Positions 24,778 to 32,899 of a stretch of DNA of 64,000 nt are shown piece by piece. Numbering within the stretch: the stretch's first letter is position 1; each line of letters begins with the position of its first letter. The stretch comes from Caulobacter sp. UNC279MFTsu5.1. GTDB lineage: Bacteria > Pseudomonadota > Alphaproteobacteria > Caulobacterales > Caulobacteraceae. The DNA is taken from the NCBI RefSeq assembly GCF_900114015.1, contig NZ_FORN01000011.1, positions 1 through 64,000 on the forward strand, in the 5' to 3' direction. Made by a program: the position numbers and the translations under genes. The notes under the pieces are model-generated. The model was not told the origin of the DNA and did not search any database. It saw only the letters and a program-made list of their open reading frames with translations.

Positions 24778-26724
24778 TCATCGGGCCTGCTTCCGGACCT
24801 GATCGCCCAGATTCATGCGCCGCGCCACGACGCGTGACCCCGACTGGCTGAAATGATCGTTGTCGAGATAGAGCGCGCGGCCGGCGGTCTCGACCTGGCA
24901 TCGGTCGGCGTCGCAAAGAACCTGGTCGAAGCCGATGACCGGAACGATCTTCCGCCGTTCGACCTCCGCCAGGAACTTCAGCACCGGGGCGCGCCGCCGC
25001 CAGTACTCGCCGCGGTCGATGGCGCAGTCGGCGGTCGGAAGCACCGACCAGAGCCCGGCGTGCAGGCGGTCGACGCAACGGCCGATATTGTAGGACGCCG
25101 AGGGCGGCGGCGCGACCAGCACCACGCGCTTGCCCTGGCGGCGCAGGGCGTCGACGGTGCGGGCCAGGCCGGTCAGCAGCCGGGCGTCGTCCTGCGGGAG
25201 ATCTACCAGCCCGTCCGGCGTCCGGGCCAGCACGCGCCAGTCGCCGTCCTCGGCCCCGCGCACGTATTGGGTCAGGGCGCTGGACAGGACCACCGTGTCG
25301 ATCTCGGGCCGCCGAGCCAGGTCGTCGAGCACCTGGCGGTTGAAGCGCAGGCAGCTTTCCGCCCAGGGTCGGCGATAGAGCGCGCCGTTGATCGGGGCGA
25401 TGTCGAGGAACGGCCCGCAGACGGTGCGGGTCGCCTGGGCCACGCCGCCGGGCGACGTCTCGGCCAGGCCGCCGGCCAGGTGCATGCCGAACGAGTCGCC
25501 CCAGACCAGGGTCCGGGCGTGGGGCGCGCTCTGGCAAGCGGGGTCGCGCTGGAAGTCGTCCTTGAACACGCAGCGCTCGTCCAGGCCGACGTTCCATTCC
25601 CGGTCCGGCAGATTCGGATGCGGCGTGTGGCGGGCCCACAGCACCGAGGCGGCGACCGCCACCGTGGGGATGGCGACCAGCACGGCGATCGCTCTCGCGT
25701 CCACCTTGAAGCGCCGCAGCGGTTGCTCGACCAGGCTGTACTGGAGCGCGGCGAGGCCGAAGCTGGCGGCCAGCAGCAGCGCGTTGACGCTCCACGGGAC
25801 GGGGCCGACGAAGACGTTGTTGGCGAAGGCGAACAGCGGCCAGTGCACCAGATAGAGCGAGTAGGAGCGGTCGCCGATCGGGATCAGCGGGGCCAGCGGT
25901 CCGGCCGGGCGCACCGTCTGGCCGCTGACCAGCAGGACGGCCGTGGCCAGGCAGACGACGATGGCGGCGAGCCCGGGGTGGCCGCGCTCGGTGGCGATGA
26001 ACGGCGTGACCAGCAGGACCAGGGCGCAGGCCGGTCGCGCCCAGCGGCTGATCCGCTCCAGCGTGACGCCGCGCCGGGCGATCAGGGCGGCGGCCGAGCC
26101 GGCGCCCAGCTCCCAGGCCCGGGTCGGCAGGAAATAGAACGCCGCCGAGGGGCTGCGCTGCACGGCGTAGAGGCAGAGCGCCGCGCTGGCGATCGTCAGC
26201 AGCAGGACGGCGGGCAGGCGGAACCGCCGGGGACACAGCACCGCCAGCAGGGGAAGGGCGAGATAGTACTGCTCCTCGATGGCCAGAGACCACATGTGCA
26301 GCAGGGGCTTGAGCGCCGCGCCGCTGTCGAAGTAGTCGATCTGCCGCCACAGGATCATGTTGGTCGTGAACGTGAAGGCGCCGACCAGTTGCTGGACGAA
26401 CTTGGCGTTCTCGAAGACGTCCAGCAGGAAGGGCGCGGCCGCGGCGGTGACCGCCAGGGTCGAATAGGCCGCCGGCAGCAGGCGTCGCACGCGCCGGGCG
26501 TAGAAGCTTCGGAAGCTGAACCGCCCCGCGTCGATCTCGCCCTCAATGATCCGCATCATCAGGTAGCCGGAGATCACGAAGAAGATGTCGACGCCCAGGA
26601 AGCCGCCGGGCAGGTAGACCAGACGGGCATGGTCGACGACGACCAGCAGGACGGCCAGGGCGCGCAGGGCCTGGATGTCGGCGCGGACGCCCGTGGTCCG
26701 CGGCGGCCCGGTCGGATCAGTCAT
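24778..26724 (-). CDS. Membrane O-acyltransferase with C-terminal SGNH domain (OafA-type)
   Basis: A 648-residue fusion of Acyltransferase_3 (DIQALRALAVLLVVVDHAR, GGFLGVDIFFVISGYLM, ARRVRRLLPAAYS, SLAIEEQYYLALPLL) with an SGNH domain (TLVWGDSFGMHLAGGL; terminal ALYLDNDHFSQSGSRV, giving the Asp and His). It resembles the protein at 16639-18672 in layout but not closely in sequence, so they probably act on different sugars or use different acyl groups. The ATG overlaps the last eight bases of the upstream GT2 gene, which points to coupled translation in the 32.4-23.2 kb operon. Confidence 0.88.
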   Translation of the reverse strand: MTDPTGPPRTTGVRADIQALRALAVLLVVVDHARLVYLPGGFLGVDIFFVISGYLMMRIIEGEIDAGRFSFRSFYARRVRRLLPAAYSTLAVTAAAAPFLLDVFENAKFVQQLVGAFTFTTNMILWRQIDYFDSGAALKPLLHMWSLAIEEQYYLALPLLAVLCPRRFRLPAVLLLTIASAALCLYAVQRSPSAAFYFLPTRAWELGAGSAAALIARRGVTLERISRWARPACALVLLVTPFIATERGHPGLAAIVVCLATAVLLVSGQTVRPAGPLAPLIPIGDRSYSLYLVHWPLFAFANNVFVGPVPWSVNALLLAASFGLAALQYSLVEQPLRRFKVDARAIAVLVAIPTVAVAASVLWARHTPHPNLPDREWNVGLDERCVFKDDFQRDPACQSAPHARTLVWGDSFGMHLAGGLAETSPGGVAQATRTVCGPFLDIAPINGALYRRPWAESCLRFNRQVLDDLARRPEIDTVVLSSALTQYVRGAEDGDWRVLARTPDGLVDLPQDDARLLTGLARTVDALRRQGKRVVLVAPPPSASYNIGRCVDRLHAGLWSVLPTADCAIDRGEYWRRRAPVLKFLAEVERRKIVPVIGFDQVLCDADRCQVETAGRALYLDNDHFSQSGSRVVARRMNLGDQVRKQAR

Positions 26725-27733
26725 CCTGGCGGGCGGGAACGGCGAGGGTGACCGCGTCGAGCGCCCGGGCCGGCGGGGTCCGTCGCCGGAAGAAGCCGGT
26801 GATCAGGCTCCAGGCGCCCACGTTCCAGGCGACGAGGGAATAGACCCCCAGGCCGGGCGAGCCGCGTCGCCAGCTCAACAGCGCCAAGGGCGCCAGCAGC
26901 AGCAGGGCGAAGGCCGCGGCGCGCGCCGCCAGCGGCAGGGGGGCGACCAGGCAGGCGATCAGCAGCGCCCACCAGGCCATCACCGCCAGGCCGTTGCGGA
27001 TGTGGCCCAGGCGGCGGAGCACGAGCGGCAGGTGCGGCCGGCCCAGCGCGCCGCGCAGGACCTCGCCGGCCGCGCCGGCGTAGCCGGATTTCAACCGCCG
27101 CCAGAGCATGCGGTAGCCCTCGGTCTGGTGGCCGTAGTGGTCGACGGCGGGGTGGTCGATTCGCGCCAGCTTCCACCCCTGGGCGCCCAGCCGCGCGGCC
27201 AGCTCGAACTCTTCGAAGGCGTGCAGGTTGCGATCGGCGAAGTGGCCGACCTGGCGGACGGCCGAGACGCGGTAGAGGCCGCCGCAGTCGAGGCGGTCGA
27301 CGAGGCCGGGCCGCCAGTTGCGGTCGTTGTTCACGGCGGCGGCCCGGATCTGGAACTCGTGCCCCTCGACGTTCATCTCGCGGACCAGGCCGCCGACCGC
27401 CGCCAGCTCCGGATGCGCCTCCAGGTGGGCGATGGCGGCGGGCAGGAAGCCGGGGTCCAGCACCATGTCGCCGTCCAGCAGATAGAAGTAGTCGCCGTCC
27501 GCCTGCTGGAAGGCCAACTGCGCGCCGGCCCCGCACGAACGCTCGGACGGATCGGCCAGCTGGACGATGCGGACCGGCAGGGCCGAGGCGATTTCCAGGG
27601 TCCTGTCGGTGGAGCCGGAATCGGCCAGGACCACCTCGCCGCCGAACGGTTCGGCCGCGCGCAGGGCGCTGGTCAGCGCCTCGGCGATGCGCCGCTCCTC
27701 GTTCAAGGCCTTGACGCCGATGGTCAGCTTCAT
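26717..27733 (-). CDS. Membrane-associated glycosyltransferase family 2
   Basis: A 338-residue protein. The GT-A domain begins MKLTIGVKALNEERRIAEAL and has VVLADSGSTDRTLEIA, and its DxD metal site is YLLDGDMVLDPGF. It is followed by VDRLDCGGLYRVSAV and a C-terminal region with two or three membrane segments (about residues 250-310). It would transfer a sugar at the cytoplasmic membrane face. Its ATG overlaps the stop of the upstream flippase (ATGA), and its own end overlaps the start of the acyltransferase by eight bases, so it is embedded in a tightly coupled operon. Confidence 0.87.
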   Translation of the reverse strand: MKLTIGVKALNEERRIAEALTSALRAAEPFGGEVVLADSGSTDRTLEIASALPVRIVQLADPSERSCGAGAQLAFQQADGDYFYLLDGDMVLDPGFLPAAIAHLEAHPELAAVGGLVREMNVEGHEFQIRAAAVNNDRNWRPGLVDRLDCGGLYRVSAVRQVGHFADRNLHAFEEFELAARLGAQGWKLARIDHPAVDHYGHQTEGYRMLWRRLKSGYAGAAGEVLRGALGRPHLPLVLRRLGHIRNGLAVMAWWALLIACLVAPLPLAARAAAFALLLLAPLALLSWRRGSPGLGVYSLVAWNVGAWSLITGFFRRRTPPARALDAVTLAVPARQDD

Positions 27734-29040
27734 GAGGGGAGCTCCGCCGGGGCGACGGTTTGTTCGGTCCCGCTTCGCCAGCGCGCCGTCTCCCGCCAGA
27801 TCCACAATGCGAAGACCGCCTCGCCCAGCAGCACGCCGACCAGGGAATAGAGCGGGCCGCCCAGGAGCAGCAGCGCCAGGACCCCGATCAGGGAAACGCC
27901 GCACGAGATCATGCTGGCGTGGGCCAGGGGCCTGAACTGACCGGCCGCCTGCAGCAGGACGCTCTCGGCTGTCCGCACCGTGCGCACGCCGGCGATGGCC
28001 AGCCACAGCAGGGTTCCGATCATCAGATAGCTTCTGTCGTAGCGTGTGGGGAACAGAAGCCCTGGCCCATAGCGCATCAGCGCCAGCGCCGCGACCACCG
28101 TGGCCGTCCAGGCGACGATCAGCATGATCCGGAAGAACCGCATGGTGGCCAGCGCCTCGCGTCCGTGGTCCTGCGCCAGCTGCCGGGCCATCTGGGGGCG
28201 TTCGAACTCGGTCAGGGCGTTGGTGACCACGCTGATCGGCCGCATCAGCAGGGCGCTGGCGGCCAGCGGGGCGAAGGCGGTCGCGCCGCTGATCAGGGTG
28301 ACGATATAGGCGTGGGCGTTGGCGGTGGCCTCGGTCGTCAGCACGCCGGTCAGCGACCAGCCCGAATGCTCGCGCCAGACCCGCGCATAGGCGGCCGAGG
28401 CCTTGAGCGAGACCTCGCCGAACTGTTGCTTGAGATAGCGGGGTCCGAACGGCGCCAGGCTCAGCGCCGCTCCCGTTAGCAGGCTGGCATAGGCCGGCGC
28501 GGCCGAGCTGGCGTGGGTGACGGCCACCAGGCCGACGCCGGCCAGCAGCACGATGGTGTAGATGATGTCCGACGTCATCGTCCGCCATGGCCGGCCCGTC
28601 GCGTAGGCGTAGGCCCGCGCGAACCAGCGCAGCAGCATCGCCATGGCGTAGGCGGCGAACAGCAGGCTGGCGGCGGGATCGGCGTGCAGCAGCACCCCCA
28701 GCACGGCGAAGACCGCGAAGGCGAAGATCGCCAGCCACAGGTTTGTCGACATCAGGCATCGGCGCATCGGGCCGTCGCGTGCTTCGTCGCCCGACAGCAG
28801 GATCGGCATGGGCGCGCAGAACAGCGCGCTCCACAGTCCCAGGCTGAACTGGGAGGCCACCAGCAGGAACGAGAAGGCCCCGAACGCGCCCGGGTCCAGC
28901 ACGTGCAGCAGTTGCACGGACAGCACGAACTGGGCGCCGGCGCTGCCGACCGGCCCGACGGACGCCAATCCGTAGCGCACGGTCCTGGCGACCATGCGCG
29001 CCAGGGGAGGTCGCGGCGATGCGGGATCAGGGGCGGGCAT
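27730..29040 (-). CDS. Wzx-type polysaccharide flippase (second of two)
   Basis: A 436-residue MOP-superfamily protein with about 12 hydrophobic segments and few charged residues inside them, fitting a lipid-linked oligosaccharide flippase. TVRYGLASVGPVGSAGAQFVLSV opens the first segments; EHSGWSLTGVLTTEATANAHAY and the PTRYDRSYLMIGTLLWLA region follow. It lies 15 bases after the Wzy-type gene and overlaps the GT2 gene by ATGA. Being encoded next to a Wzy and GTs in one transcript, it is the better candidate to serve this operon's repeat unit; the flippase at 23248-24696 may serve another glycan. Confidence 0.82.
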   Translation of the reverse strand: MPAPDPASPRPPLARMVARTVRYGLASVGPVGSAGAQFVLSVQLLHVLDPGAFGAFSFLLVASQFSLGLWSALFCAPMPILLSGDEARDGPMRRCLMSTNLWLAIFAFAVFAVLGVLLHADPAASLLFAAYAMAMLLRWFARAYAYATGRPWRTMTSDIIYTIVLLAGVGLVAVTHASSAAPAYASLLTGAALSLAPFGPRYLKQQFGEVSLKASAAYARVWREHSGWSLTGVLTTEATANAHAYIVTLISGATAFAPLAASALLMRPISVVTNALTEFERPQMARQLAQDHGREALATMRFFRIMLIVAWTATVVAALALMRYGPGLLFPTRYDRSYLMIGTLLWLAIAGVRTVRTAESVLLQAAGQFRPLAHASMISCGVSLIGVLALLLLGGPLYSLVGVLLGEAVFALWIWRETARWRSGTEQTVAPAELPS

Positions 29041-29055
29041 GGCTGTCGGCCCGGA

Positions 29056-30378
29056 TCAGGCGCGGACCGTCGATCTGCGGCGCGAAGATGACCCCTCGCG
29101 TCGTTCCGGCGACGACGCGCGAACCGGCTTCGAGGGGCGGCGCGTGATCACGCCGGTCAGGGCGATGGTGAACATCAGGAAGACCTCGATGATCGTGTCG
29201 CGCTCCAGCAGGCTGGACTCGGTCATGTTGTGGCCGGCGCAGAACACCAGCATGGCGACCAGCAGGGCCACCTGCGATCGTCCGGCGACACTGGTGCTCA
29301 GCAGTCGAGCGGCGGGTGCGATGATCGTGGCGACGACCGCCAGGATCAGACCCGGCACGCCGACCTGGACCAGCAGGTCGATATAGCCGTTATGGCCGTT
29401 GCCCAGCTCGCTGACCCAGTTCTTGGTGTACTGATAGACGGGGCTGTTTTCGCCGATGTTCCAGAACGAACCGTAGCCGGAACCGGTGAACGGATGGTCC
29501 TTGGCGTAGTTGAACAGGTACGGCCAGATCTCCCCCCGGCCGGTCAGGGCGTCCTTGCGCTGGAACGGGCCGAGCATTTCATCCCACCATTTAAGCGAGC
29601 TCATCATGGCGATGATGCTGCCGATCAGCAGGACCGGGATCAGCGCGATCCGGTATTTCGGCTTGAACCGCAGGGCGATCGCGCCTGACACCAGGGCGGT
29701 GACCAGCATGCCCATCGACGTTTTCGACTGGGTGCGGAACAAGTAGTAGGCCGTGGCCACGATGATGGCCAGCCGCAGCGCCAGCCACATGCGTTGGCCG
29801 CCGAAGGTGAAGATCAGGATGGTCATGGCGCAGATGGCGCCGGTGAAGTTCTTTTGCGGGAGCAGGCCGCGCCAATCGCCGACCAGGCCCTTGTCCATTG
29901 AGTCGGCCAGGCTGTGCACGGCCGACGGCGAAACCGCGATCGCGACGTAGTTGGCCACGAGAAGGGCGGTCAGGAAGATCATCAGCGTCTTGATCGTCCG
30001 GTCGTAGCCGCAATCGTCGACCACGAGGAAGATCGTCCAGATGATCATCGTGGTCAGAAGCAGGCGGCGAGAGCTGATCAGCGGGTCGATCGCCCAGGTC
30101 AGGCTCAGCCAGCACCAGCCGACCGCCAACATCAGCGTCATCGGCACGATCAGCAGCTTTCGCCATTGCTGGAAGACGCCGACCGCCCACAGGGTGGCGG
30201 CGAAGAGGATGGCGTAGGTGACCTGCCGGAAGATGTTCCCGCTGCCGGTCATCGGGCCGCCGGTGGTGATGATCGGCGCGACCACCATCAAGCTCAGCAG
30301 CACGAACAGGATGTAGGCCGCCGGGATCAGGAACGGCCGGGGGCCTGTCCTGCGTCGACGCTCACCGGTTTCCGCCAT
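29056..30378 (-). CDS. O-antigen polymerase/ligase family protein (Wzy-type)
   Basis: A 440-residue integral membrane protein with about 11-12 hydrophobic segments. The Wzy_C region is visible: GLLPQKNFTGAICAM, SKTSMGMLVTAL, then the periplasmic loop with RKDALTGRGEIWPYL, HPFTGSGYGSFWN and GNGHNGYIDLLVQVGVPG. Arg and His in this loop are the residues expected for catalysis. It would polymerise repeat units on undecaprenyl diphosphate or ligate a glycan to an acceptor. A strong AGGAGG seven bases before the ATG marks the start. It sits between a GT4 gene (48 bases upstream) and a flippase. The C-terminal tail is Arg/Ser-rich. Confidence 0.88.
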   Translation of the reverse strand: MAETGERRRRTGPRPFLIPAAYILFVLLSLMVVAPIITTGGPMTGSGNIFRQVTYAILFAATLWAVGVFQQWRKLLIVPMTLMLAVGWCWLSLTWAIDPLISSRRLLLTTMIIWTIFLVVDDCGYDRTIKTLMIFLTALLVANYVAIAVSPSAVHSLADSMDKGLVGDWRGLLPQKNFTGAICAMTILIFTFGGQRMWLALRLAIIVATAYYLFRTQSKTSMGMLVTALVSGAIALRFKPKYRIALIPVLLIGSIIAMMSSLKWWDEMLGPFQRKDALTGRGEIWPYLFNYAKDHPFTGSGYGSFWNIGENSPVYQYTKNWVSELGNGHNGYIDLLVQVGVPGLILAVVATIIAPAARLLSTSVAGRSQVALLVAMLVFCAGHNMTESSLLERDTIIEVFLMFTIALTGVITRRPSKPVRASSPERREGSSSRRRSTVRA

Positions 30379-30426
30379 GTCACGCCCTCCTGTTGCGGCT
30401 GAGGTTTCGATGTGCGCCCGCCATGC

Positions 30427-31635
30427 TCAGGCCATGAGCCGTTCGTAGGACGTAATCATGGCGCCGTAGGTCGCCGCCGCGCCCAGGGCGGTCGCGCGCG
30501 CGGCGGCGGCGGCATAGTGAGCGGGGTCGTCCAGCAGCCGCAGGATTTCGCGCGCCAGCGACCGGTCGTCATGCACGCCCACCACGACGCCGCAGAGCGC
30601 GCCGTCGGGCCCTGAGACGCCCTCGACCTGGACCCGCGCATCGGAGACCACCAGCGGCAGGCCCAGCTTGGCCGCTTCGATCAGAGCCAGGCTATGGCCC
30701 TCGAACAGGCTGGGTTGAACGAACACGTCGCCCCTAGCCAGGACCTCCAGCGCCTCGGCGCGGGGATGAAAGCCGAGGAACTGGACACGATCGGCCACGC
30801 CGAGCTCGACCGCCAGCGCCCGCAGCGCCGGCGCCTCGGATCCATCGCCGACGATGCGCACGACGACGTCGGGCATGTGCGCGGCGGCGCGGATCAGGAC
30901 CGGATAGTTCTTCTGCTCGGCCAGCCGGCCGATGGCGACGACCTGACGCCCGGTCCGGCGACCTTGGCGCGCCTCCGCCAGGCGGGCGATCCTCGCTTCG
31001 ATATCGGGCGGCAGGGCGTTCTTGATGGTTATCAGCTTGGCGCGATAGGCCGCCGGCTTGCCGCGGTGCGTGCGCTGCACCGCCTCGGACACGCCCACGA
31101 CGTGGGCGACGCTGGCCAGGGAACCGGTCAGGCCGTCGATCAGGTTCAGGGCGCGGTTGTAGGTGTCGGACGGCGTGTGGTGCGAAATGACCACCCGGAC
31201 CGGTCGATGAGCCAGGGTGGCGGCGATCGCCGCCAGGACATTGGCGGCGGGCAGGGCCGTGAACACGACGTCGGCCTGGAACGCGTCGAACAGGCGCGCC
31301 AGGTCGCGGACCATGGCCAGTTTGGCGCCCAGCGACGCCGGTCTTTCGGGCACGACATAGGTCCAGGCGGCCGGGGGGGCGGTTTCCTGGGCGGGGGCGT
31401 CGCCAGGATAGAGCGCCGCGAGCATCACCTGATGGCCGCGCGCCCGCAATCCTTCCGCCAGGTTGGCCCAGATCTCCTGGGCGCCGCCGGGCGTCGAATG
31501 CGAGACCAGGAAGATGACCCTGCGCGCGGTGGAAAGCGACGCGTGAGGGGGCCCGGAGACGGCCTGAAGGGTCACCGGCCGGCTCTCGGATGGAAGAGCC
31601 GCGGAGGAAGCGTTTTCGGTCAGCCTCGCGGTCAC
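30427..31635 (-). CDS. Glycosyltransferase family 4
   Basis: A 402-residue GT4 enzyme. After about 35 variable residues comes VIFLVSHSTPGGAQEIWANLAE, the acceptor-side glycine-rich loop. VVISHHTPSDTYNRAL, VVAIGRLAEQKNYPVLIRAA and FVQPSLFEGHSLALIEAAKLG (E-x7-E) complete the fold. The start is a GTG at 31635 whose GTGA overlaps the stop of the WecG-type gene. A longer open frame reaching back into that gene has no typical start and shadow-like composition. It would extend the glycan begun by the WecG-type enzyme. Confidence 0.87.
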   Translation of the reverse strand: MTARLTENASSAALPSESRPVTLQAVSGPPHASLSTARRVIFLVSHSTPGGAQEIWANLAEGLRARGHQVMLAALYPGDAPAQETAPPAAWTYVVPERPASLGAKLAMVRDLARLFDAFQADVVFTALPAANVLAAIAATLAHRPVRVVISHHTPSDTYNRALNLIDGLTGSLASVAHVVGVSEAVQRTHRGKPAAYRAKLITIKNALPPDIEARIARLAEARQGRRTGRQVVAIGRLAEQKNYPVLIRAAAHMPDVVVRIVGDGSEAPALRALAVELGVADRVQFLGFHPRAEALEVLARGDVFVQPSLFEGHSLALIEAAKLGLPLVVSDARVQVEGVSGPDGALCGVVVGVHDDRSLAREILRLLDDPAHYAAAAARATALGAAATYGAMITSYERLMA

Positions 31636-32453
31636 GGCGTCTTGGCGTCCCTCAGGGCCGGGGCGCTGTCGGTGGTCTGGGTCGCCAGATAGAAGAGCGC
31701 CGGCAGATTGGTTCTGAAATACCGACCGCTCAACCGAAAGGGTTCGTTGATCGTCCGGTGCAGCCACTCCAGGCCGATGATCTGCATCCACCGGGGCGCG
31801 CGTTTGAACTTGCCCGAATAGTGGTCGAACATCCCGCCGCAGGTCCGGATCCAGCCGATGCCCGAAAGGCGCTCGCGATTCCTGTGGGCGAAGGCTTCCT
31901 GCAGCGGACTGCCCAGCCCGACCCACATCACGTCCGTCTTCAGGGCCACGACCTCCGCGCAGATCCCCGCCTCGTCCTCCTCGGTGAAGTAGCCGTTGCG
32001 GACGCCCACGATCTCCAGACCCGGATACAGGGCGCGGAAGTGTTGCGCGGCCTTCTCCGCCACGCCGGGCTTGGCGCCGAGAAAATAGAACTTCAGGCCC
32101 TCGCGCGCGGCGACGGCCGCGGCGTCGTTGATGAAGTCCGTGGTGGCCACGCGCTCCCTCAAGGGTTCGGCGCACAGCAGTTGGGTGGCCATCACCAGCG
32201 GCATGCCGTCGGCGTCGACGATATCGGCCTCGAGGATCAGATCGCGAAACGCGGCGCTGCGGTGGAAGTCGGCGATGACCGCGCCGTTGGAGGAGACGAC
32301 TATGCGCGGATAGCCCTTCTTTCCCGCCCGCGCCGCCTGGACGTCTTCCAGCATCACGGCCGCGAGCTCCGCGCGGGTCAGGCGCGTGGTGGGCACTCCG
32401 CCCACCAGGAGAGTGCGCAACGCCCCCGGCCTATCTGGCATGCAGTTCGCCAA
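31632..32453 (-). CDS. WecG/TagA/CpsF family glycosyltransferase (second copy)
   Basis: A 273-residue GT26 enzyme, the second in the window. Family blocks are VVSSNGAVIADFHRSAAF, EADIVDADGMPLVMA with the likely catalytic Asp, FYFLGAKPGVAEKAA, VMWVGLGSPLQEAFAH, TCGGMFDHYSGKFKRAP and the GLEWLHRTINEPFRLSGRY end. It adds a sugar (often ManNAc-type) to the primed lipid carrier. The start may be 32453 or the ATG at 32441 (MPDRPGAL). It is the first gene of the nine-kilobase minus-strand operon. It differs clearly from the copy at 2733-3647, so they are old paralogues rather than a recent duplication. Confidence 0.87.
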   Translation of the reverse strand: MANCMPDRPGALRTLLVGGVPTTRLTRAELAAVMLEDVQAARAGKKGYPRIVVSSNGAVIADFHRSAAFRDLILEADIVDADGMPLVMATQLLCAEPLRERVATTDFINDAAAVAAREGLKFYFLGAKPGVAEKAAQHFRALYPGLEIVGVRNGYFTEEDEAGICAEVVALKTDVMWVGLGSPLQEAFAHRNRERLSGIGWIRTCGGMFDHYSGKFKRAPRWMQIIGLEWLHRTINEPFRLSGRYFRTNLPALFYLATQTTDSAPALRDAKTP

Positions 32454-32899
32454 TCCTGAACAGACTCAACGCCATGATTTCGGTCGATATCCTTCGTGCC
32501 CGCTCAGGGCCGCATTTGCTGTTCGGATTGTGGCTCTGGCGCGACGTCACGAGGGCAGAGCGGGTGAAATCAAAGGGCTCGCGAGATCAGCACTCCTGAG
32601 ATGACGTCGCCGGATCTACATGTCCGAAAGGCCACCTCATACACAAGCGTATCGTGTCGTTTTTGAAATGTCCGTGTGATCTCGATCAATTTTTTGCCAC
32701 TTGAGAACGCCCGACGCGTTCGGAGCGCGTTGGGCGGACCTTGGGTGCATCCCTAAGCTCAAGACTTTGGCCGAGATTTGGAGACAAAAGGCTTAATTTT
32801 GGCCTCGATTTGGAATGCCTATATCAATCAAAGGTTTAGTTGGTTTTTGGCTCGTCATCCGCTGTATTGGTCAATGGTTAAGCTCCATCAGGCCGCAAT
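32454..32899. promoter_or_regulatory. AT-richer intergenic region with promoter(s) of the nine-kilobase operon
   Basis: No gene is seen in 446 bases between the two minus-strand transcription groups. The part next to 32900 follows the end of the O-antigen-ligase-type gene; the part next to 32453 should hold the promoter of the WecG-led operon. A direct repeat of TTTGGCC-NN-GATTTGGA occurs at 32766-32782 and 32798-32814, exactly 32 bases apart. AT-rich tracts (GATCAATTTTTTGCC near 32690) break the high-GC background. No clear terminator was found. Confidence 0.45.
32766..32814. repeat. Direct repeat pair, three helical turns apart
   Basis: TTTGGCCGAGATTTGGA (32766-32782) and TTTGGCCTCGATTTGGA (32798-32814) differ only at the two central bases. 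Start-to-start spacing is 32 bases, so both copies face the same side of the helix, as expected for two protomers of a DNA-binding protein. They are over 300 bases upstream of the WecG-led operon, or just beyond the end of the preceding gene, so the target promoter is unclear. Confidence 0.5.
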
